Positions 15,131-24,724 of a DNA stretch of 36,718 nt are shown here, in pieces. Location: assembly GCF_013266755.1 (NCBI RefSeq), contig NZ_JABRWJ010000024.1:1-36718 (forward strand), written 5' to 3'. The translations under genes were made by a program, and so were the position numbers. Within the stretch, counting starts at the first letter, position 1. Each line of letters begins with the position of its first letter. The DNA comes from Pseudaquabacterium terrae (GTDB lineage: Bacteria > Pseudomonadota > Gammaproteobacteria > Burkholderiales > Burkholderiaceae_C). Below the pieces are notes generated by a model that did not search any database, was not told the DNA's origin, and saw only the letters and a program-made list of their open reading frames with translations.

Positions 15131-16423
15131 ATGCAGATCACCGGCATGTTGCACGGCGCACGCCTGCTCAAGTTCGTCGGCTTTCCCGCTACCGAGGTTC
15201 TCGGGCCCGGCGCGAGCGAAGAAGAGATCAAGGCCCTGATCGATCGCCACGGCCAGATCTTCATCAAGCCGGTCTTCAAGGGCGGCATCGGCAAGAAGGG
15301 CAAGGCGGGCCTGCTCGGCCGCGCGAACGACCTGAAGACGGCGCTGGCCGAGAAGGAGCGGCTCTACTTCGTCGAGCATGCGGTCGGCCACGTCAAGGCC
15401 AAGGCCAACGGCGTCACCTTCGAAGCCGGCGTGCCGGCCAAGCACGAGGTCTACTTCTCGATCAGCGACTCCACGCACTTCCGCGCGCCGACGATGACGC
15501 TGACGCACTGCGGCGGCATGGACATCGAGGAGGTCGACAAACGCCACGTCGCGCAGGTGCCCTTCGATCCGCTGACCGGGCTGAAGGCCTTCGTCGTCGC
15601 CAATGCGCTGAGTGAGATCGGCGCGCCCAAGGAGATCATCTCGCCGCTGGTGCAGCAGCTGCCCAAGCTCTGGGAGCTGTTCCACGACTTCGGCATGACC
15701 ACGCTGGAGCTCAATCCGATCCGCCTGCACGAGGACCGCAAGGGCCGGCTGACGCCGGTGGCCTGCGACTTCAAGTGCGGCTTCGACCGCGACGATCCGC
15801 GCTGGGCCCGGCTCGGGCTGCCGGCGCACCTGTTCGCGGCGGACCACACCGACTTCGAGCAGGAGATCAACCAGCTGCGCACGCACCAGGGCCAGAGCGA
15901 CGTCTACGTGATCAACGACCAGGGCACGATCCTCGCGCCCACCTTCGGCGGCGGCGCCAATTCACTGGTCACCGAGATGCTCGGCGACGCGGCGATCATT
16001 TCGTCGGACTTCGGCGGCAATCCGCCCTACGACAAGATGAAGGAGGTGGCGCGCATCTGCTTCAAGCACTGGCTGAAGCAGTCGAACGTGCTGTTCGTGA
16101 TCGGCGGCAAGAGCAACAACACCGACATCCACGAGACGCTGCGCGCCATCGCCGATGCGCTGCGCGAGCACGTCAGCGCCTACGGGCCGGTGCCGCTGTA
16201 CGTCGTGCTCGGCCGGGGCGGACCGAACCTGGTGCGCGGCATGGCCGCGCTGCGCGACACCTGCGACCAGTTGGGGCTGCCGTACCGGCTGTTCGGCTTC
16301 GACTCCGACATGAGCCAGGTCATCGATTACGCCAAGCAGGCCGATGCCTGGATGCGCGCCGGTGGCCGCGCGCAGCTCGCCGCCCGCATGGGCATCGCTT
16401 CAACCCCGCAGCACGCCGCCTGA
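15131..16423 (+). CDS. ATP-citrate lyase-like small subunit (ATP-grasp plus citrate-binding domain)
   Basis: A 430-residue protein arranged like AclB, or the N-terminal part of human ACLY. An ATP-grasp/succinyl-CoA-synthetase-beta-like domain (about 1-240, with PVFKGGIGKKGKAG and the metal-binding TLELNPI at 191-197) is followed by a citrate-binding-like Rossmann domain. In the latter, GGGAN (273-277), NNT (329-331) and GRGGPN (361-366) align with human ACLY elements that hold citrate (Gly309; Asn346/Thr348; Arg379), with a one-residue gap in the second. So an acid close to citrate is a plausible substrate, activated by ATP and CoA. GAGGAG precedes the ATG. The large-subunit gene starts 11 bases after the stop, so the two are co-translated. 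Confidence 0.85.
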   Translation: MQITGMLHGARLLKFVGFPATEVLGPGASEEEIKALIDRHGQIFIKPVFKGGIGKKGKAGLLGRANDLKTALAEKERLYFVEHAVGHVKAKANGVTFEAGVPAKHEVYFSISDSTHFRAPTMTLTHCGGMDIEEVDKRHVAQVPFDPLTGLKAFVVANALSEIGAPKEIISPLVQQLPKLWELFHDFGMTTLELNPIRLHEDRKGRLTPVACDFKCGFDRDDPRWARLGLPAHLFAADHTDFEQEINQLRTHQGQSDVYVINDQGTILAPTFGGGANSLVTEMLGDAAIISSDFGGNPPYDKMKEVARICFKHWLKQSNVLFVIGGKSNNTDIHETLRAIADALREHVSAYGPVPLYVVLGRGGPNLVRGMAALRDTCDQLGLPYRLFGFDSDMSQVIDYAKQADAWMRAGGRAQLAARMGIASTPQHAA

Positions 16424-16433
16424 AGGAAACATC

Positions 16434-19133
16434 ATGGTCAAGCCAGGCATCGGCGACTTCAAGTACCACGTCGGCATCGGCTCGCTCGCGCAGATCGCGA
16501 CGCGTGAAGACCGCGTCTGCGTGCTCAACATCCTGGGCGGCGAATCGAGCGACGTGACGCCGGTCAGCCACGCCTATTCCGGCGGCAACGTCGTCTTCGG
16601 CACCGCGCCCGGCAAGGGCGGCCAGGTGCTGGCGACGCCGGCCGGCGACATCCCCGTCTACAACAACGTGCGCGAAGGCCTGCAGGCTGGCCACCGCTTC
16701 AACTGCGGCGTCGTCTACCTGCCTCCTTCCGCCGCGCGAGACGGCGTGGCCGAGCTGATCCGCGTCAATCCGGAGCTGAAGAAGGTCTTCATCATCACCG
16801 AGAAGATCTCGGTGCACGACGCGCGCGAGATCCGTGCGATGGGCCAGCAGGCCGGCGTCGACATCTTCGGTGCCAACGGACTCGGCGTGGCGGACTCGTG
16901 GAACCGCGTGCGCATCGGCGGCGCCCTCGGCGGCGATGCGCCCAGCGACAGCCTGAAGCCGGGCTCGATCGCGATCTTCTCGAACTCCGGCGGCTTCTCG
17001 ACGACCATCGCGCAGTACCTGCGCATGAGCGGCTGGGGCACGACCACCGTGATCTCCAGCGGCAAGGACGTCTACATCCACTACGCGGCGCCGGAGTTTG
17101 CGTTCGCGCTGGCCAACGATGCGCGCAGCAAGGCCGCAGTGCTGTACTGCGAGCCGGGCGGCTACTACGAGCACGACGCCACGTTCACCAAGCCGGTGGT
17201 CGCCTGCGTCGTCGGGCGCTGGAAGAGCAAGCTCACGCGCGCCGTCGGCCATGCCGGCGCGATGGCGGGCGGCGAGGACGATGCGCTCGCGAAGGAGCGC
17301 TGGTTCATGCAGAAGTTCGGCGTCGACGGGCTCTTCACGCCCGAGGCGCCGGTGTTCTCGACCCGCGGCGCCGTGGTGACCAACATCGCGCACATCCCGG
17401 TCGCGCTGGCTGCGGTGATGCGCGCCAACGCGACGCTGCCCGACTTCGAGCCCGAAGGCAGCCTGGCGCTCAAACCCTGGTTCGGTGCCGATGCGGGCCT
17501 GTCGCTGCCGCCGGTGCTGGCACTGCCCGTGGTGCAGGCCCTGTCGCCGTACGGCGAGCAGATCACGGCGGTGAACCGGCAGATCGGCAGCATCGCACCC
17601 CGCCAGGCGATGAAGGACGCCTCCGGCGCGTCGCAGATGGATGCGCAGACGCAGGTCAGCAGCCTGCACGGCGTGTCGATGCTGCATGCGGCGACGCAGC
17701 CGCTGGAGTCGCTGGTCAAGCTGGCGCTGCTGCACGAGCTGGGCGAGGCGCAGGACCGGCCGCTGGTCGCCGCGGCGATCGCCGCGCACGTCAACCTGCA
17801 CGGCACGCCGGAGCTCGCCGCGGCGCAGGCCGCGCGCGATGCCGGCAATGCGCCGAACGCGGTGCTCGCTGCTGCGGCCAGCATCGTCGGGCCGAAGCGG
17901 CAGCAGGCGGCGCGCGACGCCGCCAAGCGCCTGATCGACCGCTTCGCTGCCGCCGGGCTCACGCAGGCGTACGACGAATCGTTCGACCTCGGCCGCGTCG
18001 ACATCGAGGGCTGCGAGTCGCTGGTGCGCGCGACGCCCGACGAGCGCGCGCAGGCGCTGCTCGCGGGGCTGAAGGCGCGCGGCGCAACATCGGTCTTCGT
18101 GCGCTGGCTGCAGACGCTGCCCGGCCATCCGACCGCCGATGCGGTGCTCGCCGCGGTGACGACCACGCTCGCCTGGGGTCCGTTGGCCAGCAAGCGCATT
18201 TCGCGCCTGACGGCCGAGAGCCTGCCGTGGTGGATGACGCTGTTCGGCACGCTGATCGGCGCGTCGGCCGATGCGGCGCGTCATCAGGACGGGTGCTTCG
18301 GCGGCTTCGACGACGCGGCCTTGCTGGGTCGCTGCAGCCTGGGTGAGATCGCATTCGCGGCGCTGCTCGGCCGGTCGCCGGCAGAAGCGGACCTGTTCGC
18401 CTTCCAGACGCTCATCGGGCTGCTGCTGACCAACGGTCCGGGCGCGATCTCGGCGCAGGGCGCGAAGGGCGCCGTCTCGGCCGACGGCCCCGAAGCGCCC
18501 GAGCGCGTGCAGCTCAACAAGGCGCTGGTGGGTTTTCTCACGCACACCGGCTTCACCCACGGCGGTAACGGTTATGAGGGCATCGCGTTCCTCAGCGAGC
18601 AGTTCCGCGATGCCGCGCTGGCCGACCCGTCGGACCCGGCGCACGGTGTCGACCTGCATGCGCTGGCCGCGCAAACGGCCGCGCACTATGCACGTTACAA
18701 GTCCGAGCGCAAGAGCGCCGGCAGCCTGGAGATCGCCAAGCTGCCGGGCGTGAACCATCCGGTGTTCAAGGACAAGCCGGTCAACCACGACCCGCGCGAG
18801 GTGTTCATCGCCGAGCTGCTGGAGCGCCGCGGCGAGTACAACGTCTTCCATGCGTACTACCGCGCGCTGGTGCAGGCATTGTTCGACGCCGGCGTCTCGC
18901 GCAACGTCTACTGCGTCAATGTCGACGCGGTGATCGCGGCGCTGCTGCTGAAGATGCTGTGGCAGCCGCTGCAGCGCGGTGACTTCGCCGCCGCCGACCT
19001 CGAGACAGCGGCGTTCACGATCTTCCTGTATCCGCGCATGCTCGGCTGCGCCGCGGAGGTCGACGACCACATGAACCGCGGCCGCAACATGGACACGCGC
19101 ACGCCGGCGTCGCAGTGCCGGTTCGTGGCCTGA
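16434..19133 (+). CDS. ATP-citrate lyase-like large subunit with duplicated citrate-synthase-like region
   Basis: An 899-residue fusion. Residues 1-320 are a SucD-like CoA-binding and ligase domain with the phosphohistidine motif VGHAGAMAGG (H273). Residues about 570-899 form a citrate-synthase/citryl-CoA-lyase module: LGEIAFAALLGR (636-647), FTHGG (H709), GVNHPVF (H775), NVDAVIAALL (D831) and RMLGCAAEVDDHM (R868). Between them, about 370-560, lies a second stretch with the citrate-synthase-like pattern LVKLALLHELG...GNAPNAVLAAAASIVGPKRQQA, where the catalytic HGG is QQ, so it looks degenerate. Known AclA is near 610 residues, so this protein is about 290 longer. The arginine after the second catalytic histidine (GHRV in relatives) is proline here. 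It likely cleaves citrate or an analogue into an acyl-CoA and an oxoacid. Confidence 0.82.
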   Translation: MVKPGIGDFKYHVGIGSLAQIATREDRVCVLNILGGESSDVTPVSHAYSGGNVVFGTAPGKGGQVLATPAGDIPVYNNVREGLQAGHRFNCGVVYLPPSAARDGVAELIRVNPELKKVFIITEKISVHDAREIRAMGQQAGVDIFGANGLGVADSWNRVRIGGALGGDAPSDSLKPGSIAIFSNSGGFSTTIAQYLRMSGWGTTTVISSGKDVYIHYAAPEFAFALANDARSKAAVLYCEPGGYYEHDATFTKPVVACVVGRWKSKLTRAVGHAGAMAGGEDDALAKERWFMQKFGVDGLFTPEAPVFSTRGAVVTNIAHIPVALAAVMRANATLPDFEPEGSLALKPWFGADAGLSLPPVLALPVVQALSPYGEQITAVNRQIGSIAPRQAMKDASGASQMDAQTQVSSLHGVSMLHAATQPLESLVKLALLHELGEAQDRPLVAAAIAAHVNLHGTPELAAAQAARDAGNAPNAVLAAAASIVGPKRQQAARDAAKRLIDRFAAAGLTQAYDESFDLGRVDIEGCESLVRATPDERAQALLAGLKARGATSVFVRWLQTLPGHPTADAVLAAVTTTLAWGPLASKRISRLTAESLPWWMTLFGTLIGASADAARHQDGCFGGFDDAALLGRCSLGEIAFAALLGRSPAEADLFAFQTLIGLLLTNGPGAISAQGAKGAVSADGPEAPERVQLNKALVGFLTHTGFTHGGNGYEGIAFLSEQFRDAALADPSDPAHGVDLHALAAQTAAHYARYKSERKSAGSLEIAKLPGVNHPVFKDKPVNHDPREVFIAELLERRGEYNVFHAYYRALVQALFDAGVSRNVYCVNVDAVIAALLLKMLWQPLQRGDFAAADLETAAFTIFLYPRMLGCAAEVDDHMNRGRNMDTRTPASQCRFVA

Positions 19134-19176
19134 GTGCCGATCGGCGTGTCGGCGACGAGAGGTTGCAGGACGGCGT

Positions 19177-20127
19177 TCATGGGGATGCCTTCAAGTGGCG
19201 TGCAATGAAGTGGCCGATCTCGTCCAGCGAGCGCTGCGCGTCGCGCAGCGACAGCGCGACCTGGAACACGTGCGGCAGGTCGGGCCAGATGCGCAGCTCG
19301 GCCGCCACGCCGGCGGCGCGCGCACGCTCGACCGCGCGCACCGAGTCGTCGAGCAGCATCTCGCTCGACGAGACGTGGAAGGCCAGCGGCGGCAGGCCGT
19401 GCCAGTGGCCGAGCAGCGGCGACAGGCCGGGATCGGCGAGGTCGCGACCGGGTGCATAGGCCTCGCACAGCAGCGGCTGCGCGGCGAGGGTGAACATCCA
19501 GTCGCTGCGTTCGTTGCGTTGCCACGAGGGGCTGCCGCCGCACAGGTCGGTGACCGGTGACAACAGCACGGCGCAGGCCGGCAGCGGCAGGCCGCGATCA
19601 CGCAGCCGCTGCAGCAGGGCGAGCGCGAGCGCACCGCCGGCCGAATCGCCGGCGATGCAGCAGCGCCGGGGGTCGAGGCCTTCTGCGGGTCCGTCTGCGA
19701 CGGCGTTCGCGAGCAGCGCCGTGTACACGCGCTCCACATCGTCGAGGCCGGCCGGGTAGGGGTGCTCGGGCGCGAGCCGGTAGTCCGGCAGCAGCACGCG
19801 CAGGCCGGTGCGCTGCTGCAGGGCCGCGCCCAATGCGCGATAGGTCGCCGGCATGTGCACGCAGAAGCCGCCGCCGTGCAGGTACAGCAGCACGCCGTGC
19901 TGCGCGGCGGCGGCGTCGCCGATCCAGCAGCCGGCGACACCCTCGAGCTGCACCGATTGAACGGCTGCGTCGCGGCCGCCACCGACCCAGCGATCGGCGC
20001 GCGCTGCGTGGGCTCGCAGCCGGCGGATGCCTTCGGGCCCCGCGAGCCGCCGCCACAGCGGCTTCAGCAGCGCGCGCAGCAGCAGCCGCAGCAACAGCTT
20101 GCGGCAGCGGTCGAGCCAGTTGCCCAT
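19177..20127 (-). CDS. HSL-family alpha/beta hydrolase (esterase)
   Basis: A 316-residue esterase of the hormone-sensitive lipase family. The oxyanion-hole motif is YLHGGGF (82-88), followed by DYRLAPEHPYPAGLDD; the nucleophile elbow is GDSAGGA (160-166, serine 162). The catalytic aspartate is probably in the SSSEMLLDDS region and the histidine in LPHVFQ. An amphipathic, Leu/Arg-rich N-terminus (LLLRLLLRALLKPLWRRL) could associate with membrane. GTG lies directly before the ATG at 20127; ATG is chosen. It is convergent with the lyase gene. On the minus strand an ATG overlaps its stop (ATGA at 19180), but that frame soon enters the lyase gene antisense, so no real partner follows. It probably hydrolyses short-chain esters. 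Confidence 0.9.
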   Translation of the reverse strand: MGNWLDRCRKLLLRLLLRALLKPLWRRLAGPEGIRRLRAHAARADRWVGGGRDAAVQSVQLEGVAGCWIGDAAAAQHGVLLYLHGGGFCVHMPATYRALGAALQQRTGLRVLLPDYRLAPEHPYPAGLDDVERVYTALLANAVADGPAEGLDPRRCCIAGDSAGGALALALLQRLRDRGLPLPACAVLLSPVTDLCGGSPSWQRNERSDWMFTLAAQPLLCEAYAPGRDLADPGLSPLLGHWHGLPPLAFHVSSSEMLLDDSVRAVERARAAGVAAELRIWPDLPHVFQVALSLRDAQRSLDEIGHFIARHLKASP

Positions 20128-20181
20128 CACACCGTCGAGTGTGCCGCGGCGCCGACATCGGCAACACCCGCTCGGCGACGC

Positions 20182-21099
20182 TCAGCGGCGGCTCGATCCC
20201 TTCTTGGTGGCGAGCTGCTCCCAGATGCGCTCGACCATGTCGTTGCTGCGATCGGCCGCGCGGTACAGGCGCACCTCCAGCTCGCAGTGCCATTTCAATG
20301 AGCCGGCCGTGACCAGGCGGCCCTCCTTGACCTCGCGCGTCGTCGAACTCTGCGGCAACCATCCGAGCCCGTGACCGGCCAGGACCATGGCCTTGAGCGC
20401 CTCGGCCATGTGGGTGTCGAACCGCCGCGTCAGGTGGAACGGCTCGCCGGCGTTGAGCAGGATCATCTCGACGACCTGGCCGAGGTAGGCGCCGGAGGAA
20501 TAAGACAGGAACGGCACGACGTCCCCGGCCCGGCCGGGCACCTTGAACCGGGGCGCGCCACTCGGCAGTGGCGCGGAGAACGGCGCCATGCGCTCGGTGG
20601 AGAGCGTCAGGTGAGGGAAGCGCTTCGAATCGAGCAGCACCGGCAACTGCGGATGGTGATAGCCAAGAAGCAGATCGGTGGCGCCCTCGGTGAGGGCCAG
20701 AGCGCCGTCGGCGACGTTGACGGCATTGACGTGCGCGAGGACGTTGCCCAGCGCGGCGCGAAGCTCGTTGAGCCACTGCGGGAAGAAGGATACCGACAAG
20801 GTGTGCGCCACCGAGAACCGGATCAGGCTCTCGGCGATGGCCGTCTGTCCACGCAGCAGTGCGCGCATGTCGTAGGTGCGACGCATCATGTCGGTGGCGA
20901 ACTCGCGGAAGATGCGTCCGGACGGTGTCAGCTGAATGCGCGAGCCGCGGCGATCGATGAGCTCGACGCCGAGCCATTCCTCCAGGGACTGCATGTGACG
21001 GCTGAACGTCGGCTGCGACACGTTGCGTCGTTCGGCCGCCCGGGCGAAGCCCTTCGCGTCGGCGAGGGTGAGGAAATCTTCGATCCACCTGACTTGCAT
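20182..21099 (-). CDS. LysR family transcriptional regulator
   Basis: A 305-residue LysR regulator. The winged helix spans about residues 1-62 (WIEDFLTLADAKGFARAAERRNVSQPTFSRHMQSLEEWLG, then LIDRRGSRIQLTPSG). The effector domain follows, with FSVAHTLSVSFFPQWL as first strand and helix and VLAGHGLGWLPQS as the usual late glycine-rich loop. The ATG at 21099 has AAGGGGG about 5 bases upstream; earlier in-frame starts lie across the promoter region. It is divergent from aspartase with a T-N11-A repeat between, so it most likely controls that gene and itself. Its close relation to this aspartase suggests sensing of aspartate, fumarate or another dicarboxylate, which is inference. Confidence 0.92.
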   Translation of the reverse strand: MQVRWIEDFLTLADAKGFARAAERRNVSQPTFSRHMQSLEEWLGVELIDRRGSRIQLTPSGRIFREFATDMMRRTYDMRALLRGQTAIAESLIRFSVAHTLSVSFFPQWLNELRAALGNVLAHVNAVNVADGALALTEGATDLLLGYHHPQLPVLLDSKRFPHLTLSTERMAPFSAPLPSGAPRFKVPGRAGDVVPFLSYSSGAYLGQVVEMILLNAGEPFHLTRRFDTHMAEALKAMVLAGHGLGWLPQSSTTREVKEGRLVTAGSLKWHCELEVRLYRAADRSNDMVERIWEQLATKKGSSRR

Positions 21100-21146
21100 G
21101 CGGCCCCCTTGCTCGATGCGGAAAATCGTGCCCAACCATGCAGAAT

Positions 21147-21169
21147 GTGAATCACAGGATTGTATTCAC
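21147..21169. promoter_or_regulatory. LysR-type T-N11-A inverted repeat
   Basis: GTGAAT (21147-21152) and ATTCAC (21164-21169) form a perfect inverted repeat separated by 11 bases, which is the classical LysR box. It lies between the divergent LysR and aspA genes. Its right arm touches a promoter for aspA: TTGTAT (21160-21165) and TAGTAT (21182-21187), 16 bases apart. Confidence 0.65.
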
Positions 21170-21187
21170 GCCTGGCTCCCCTAGTAT
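21160..21187 (+). promoter_or_regulatory. Probable aspA promoter
   Basis: TTGTAT and TAGTAT with 16-base spacing lie upstream of aspA and predict a start near 21194, giving a leader of about 30 bases. The -35 overlaps the LysR repeat, an arrangement compatible with repression or contact activation. It rules out the upstream in-frame ATG at 21138 as translation start. Confidence 0.5.
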
Positions 21188-21224
21188 CCATGCACTTTTC
21201 GTAATCAAGGCACACGACAGCGGC

Positions 21225-22637
<1,413 letters not shown>

Positions 22638-22663
22638 GGCGCTCGCGTGGGCGGGAGGGCGGC

Positions 22664-23458
22664 CTACAGCCCCAGCTCCTTCAGCACCGCTTCGCGCAGC
22701 GCCTGCACCTCGGGGCTCGCCAGCCGGCGCGGGTGCGGCAGGTCCACCGCAAAGCCGGCCTGGATCGTCGCCGGCCGCGGCGACAGCACAAGGATGCGGT
22801 CGGCCAGGTAGATCGCCTCCTCGACGTCGTGCGTGATCAGCAGCACCGTGTGGCGCTCCTCGGCGAGCACGCGCAGCAGCTCGTTGCGCATGCGCAGGTT
22901 CATCAGCGCGTCGAGTGCCGAGAACGGCTCGTCCATGTACAGGATGTCGGGCTTGACGACCAGCGCGCGCGCGATCTCCACGCGCTTGAGCATGCCGCCC
23001 GAAAGCTCATGCGGGTAGGCATGCTCGAACCCCTTCAGGCCCACCATCGCGGCGTAGTGATCGGCGAGCGCGGCCTTGTCGCCATGCTCGTCGCCATTCA
23101 GGCCGAACATCAGGTTCTGCTGCACCGTCAGCCACGGGAATACCGAGCCGTGTTGCGAGATCACGATGCCGTTCGGACCCGGCCGCGTGAGCAGCGCGCC
23201 GTCGATCAGCACGCGGCCGGCGTCGGGCCGCTCGAAGCCGGCGACGATGTTCATCAGCGTCGACTTGCCGCAGCCGGACGGTCCGACGATGGCGACGAAC
23301 TCCCCTTCGGCGAGCGAGAAGCTGACGCCATCGACAACGGGCAGCGAGCCCTTGGCGGTGACGAAGCCCTTGCGGAGGTGATCGACGACGATCTTCGGGC
23401 CGGCCGCGGTCGGCGCGGCGCGGCGGCGCTCATCCTGCCCGGCCATGTCAGCGGACAT
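22664..23458 (-). CDS. ABC transporter ATP-binding protein (nitrate/sulfonate/taurine type)
   Basis: A 264-residue ATPase of an importer of the SsuB/TauB/NrtD kind. Walker A is GPSGCGKST (59-67), the Q-loop ISQHGSVFPWLTV (100-112), the signature LSGGM (152-156), Walker B ILYMDEPF (172-179) and the H-loop LLITHDVEEA. The signature's Gln is replaced by Met, a common variation. The start overlaps the permease stop by 11 bases, so the genes are coupled. It is the last gene of the five-gene minus-strand operon (binding protein, SCO1, cupredoxin, permease, ATPase). Substrate cannot be read from this subunit. Confidence 0.95.
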   Translation of the reverse strand: MSADMAGQDERRRAAPTAAGPKIVVDHLRKGFVTAKGSLPVVDGVSFSLAEGEFVAIVGPSGCGKSTLMNIVAGFERPDAGRVLIDGALLTRPGPNGIVISQHGSVFPWLTVQQNLMFGLNGDEHGDKAALADHYAAMVGLKGFEHAYPHELSGGMLKRVEIARALVVKPDILYMDEPFSALDALMNLRMRNELLRVLAEERHTVLLITHDVEEAIYLADRILVLSPRPATIQAGFAVDLPHPRRLASPEVQALREAVLKELGL

Positions 23459-24218
23459 AGCGCCACCTCACCGTTTTCAGTCGTTCGAGCAGGCGCGTGC
23501 TGGTGTCGAGCAGCAGGCCGATGGCGCCGATGATGATCATGCCGGCGATCACCAGGTCGTAGCGGTTGCCGGCGTTGCGCGAGTCCATGATCATGTAGCC
23601 CAGGCCCGAGCGCAACGCGATCATCTCGGCTGCGACGACCACGAGCCAGGCGACGCCGATGCCGATGCGCATGCCGACGATCATCTCCGGCAGCACCGCC
23701 GGGATCACCACCTGGCGGAACAGCACCGCGCGTGAGACGCCGAAGTTCGCCGCCGCGCGCAGGTATCGGCGCTCGATGGTGTGCACGCCGGCGGTCGTCT
23801 GCACGATCATCGGGAACACCGACGAGATGAAGATCAGGAAGATCGGCGACAGGTCGCCGACGCCGAACCACAGGATCGAGATCGGGATCCACGCGATCGG
23901 CGAGATCGGCCGCAGCATCTGGAAGATCGGATTCAGCGTGCGGTAGGCGCTGGCCACCCAGCCCATCCACAGCCCCAGCGGCACGGCCAGCAGCAACGCC
24001 AGGCCGAAGCCGACGCCGACGCGAAACAGCGACGCGCCGATGTGCTCCCACAGCGTGCCGTCCTCGGCCAGTTCCGCCGCGCCGGTCACCACCTGCCACG
24101 GCGTCGGGAAGATCGCGCTCTCGCTCTCCACGACGATCCCCCACCACGCGGCGATCACGAGCGCCATCAGGATCAACGGCGGCACGATGCGCCGCAGGCG
24201 TTCTGCCATGTCCTTCAC
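23448..24218 (-). CDS. ABC transporter permease (SsuC/TauC/NrtB-like)
   Basis: A 256-residue inner membrane permease with about six membrane segments (for example 12-30, 62-85 and 100-140). The coupling EAA-type motif reads AAANFGVSRAVLFRQVVIPAVLPEMIVGMRIGIGVAW. The PISPIAWIPISILWFGVGDLSPIFLIF region is typical of nitrate/sulfonate/taurine importers. A GTG start at 24218 is chosen because GTGA overlaps the upstream cupredoxin stop; an ATG three codons later is the alternative. Coupling to both the cupredoxin and ATPase genes shows a single transcription unit. Confidence 0.93.
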   Translation of the reverse strand: MKDMAERLRRIVPPLILMALVIAAWWGIVVESESAIFPTPWQVVTGAAELAEDGTLWEHIGASLFRVGVGFGLALLLAVPLGLWMGWVASAYRTLNPIFQMLRPISPIAWIPISILWFGVGDLSPIFLIFISSVFPMIVQTTAGVHTIERRYLRAAANFGVSRAVLFRQVVIPAVLPEMIVGMRIGIGVAWLVVVAAEMIALRSGLGYMIMDSRNAGNRYDLVIAGMIIIGAIGLLLDTSTRLLERLKTVRWRYVR

Positions 24219-24724
24219 CGGTTAGCCTCTCCATTGGATTGCACGTTGTTCATCGGCGACTCGCCACCCCGTGCAGCCCCGCCGCGCAAGATGCGCTCCA
24301 ACCGCTGCAGCCGCCACTGCAGGCGCGGCCAGCCGGCCTGCGGCGCCGGATCGACGATCACGCTCATCTGCCCGCTCGCATGCGCGGTGCACGCGAAGCT
24401 GTAGGTCGACGCGGTCTCGAACGGCAGCCGGAAGCTCTGGCCGGGCATGATCAGCACCGGCCCGAACACCTGCGGCACGTCGTCGCGGTTGCGCAGCAGC
24501 AGCACGTCGTTCAGGCCCAGCGTCAGGCGGATCGTGTCGGGCAGGATCTCGACCTTGTCGCCCGCCATGCGACGCGCCCAGGTGCCCTTGGGAATCTCGA
24601 AGGGCTCGTCGCGCGAGCCGAGCACCACCGGCGCGAGGGCGGCCCACCCGAGCACGCCGGCGAGCAGCAGGGTCGCGGCCAACAGCAGCGCCGCGCGCCG
24701 CCGGACACGTCGCGTCGGGGTCAT
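24215..24724 (-). CDS. Membrane-anchored cupredoxin-like protein
   Basis: A 169-residue protein with a basic N-terminus (RRVRRR) and one hydrophobic segment (residues 11-33), then a periplasmic cupredoxin-like domain. The copper-binding loop is FACTAHASGQM (C112, H115, M120). The usual upstream histidine ligand, expected in the strand reading VPQVFGPV, appears to be glutamine (Q85 or nearby), so copper binding may be altered. A Pro/Arg-rich tail follows the domain. It lies between SCO1 and the ABC permease and overlaps the latter by GTGA. It could deliver or hold copper, or serve as an electron carrier. The cupredoxin call rests on the Cys-His-Met loop and length. Confidence 0.78.
   Translation of the reverse strand: MTPTRRVRRRAALLLAATLLLAGVLGWAALAPVVLGSRDEPFEIPKGTWARRMAGDKVEILPDTIRLTLGLNDVLLLRNRDDVPQVFGPVLIMPGQSFRLPFETASTYSFACTAHASGQMSVIVDPAPQAGWPRLQWRLQRLERILRGGAARGGESPMNNVQSNGEANR

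Noticed and set aside
12644-15886. A 1080-codon open frame on the minus strand
   Set aside because: It is antisense to the hydrolase, alcohol dehydrogenase, hydroxylase and lyase genes, which all have recognisable motifs. It is Arg/Val/His-rich without domains, as expected for a GC-rich shadow frame.
16320-19070. A 916-codon open frame on the minus strand opposite the lyase large subunit
   Set aside because: It shows no domain or plausible composition; the plus strand encodes the SucD-like and citrate-synthase-like motifs.
18908-19180. Possible minus-strand gene starting ATG at 19180, overlapping the esterase stop as ATGA (MNAVLQPLVADTPIG...)
   Set aside because: After about 15 codons it runs antisense through the end of the lyase gene with a Ser/Arg/Ala-rich composition. 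It could be the stump of a former operon partner, but I cannot support a gene.
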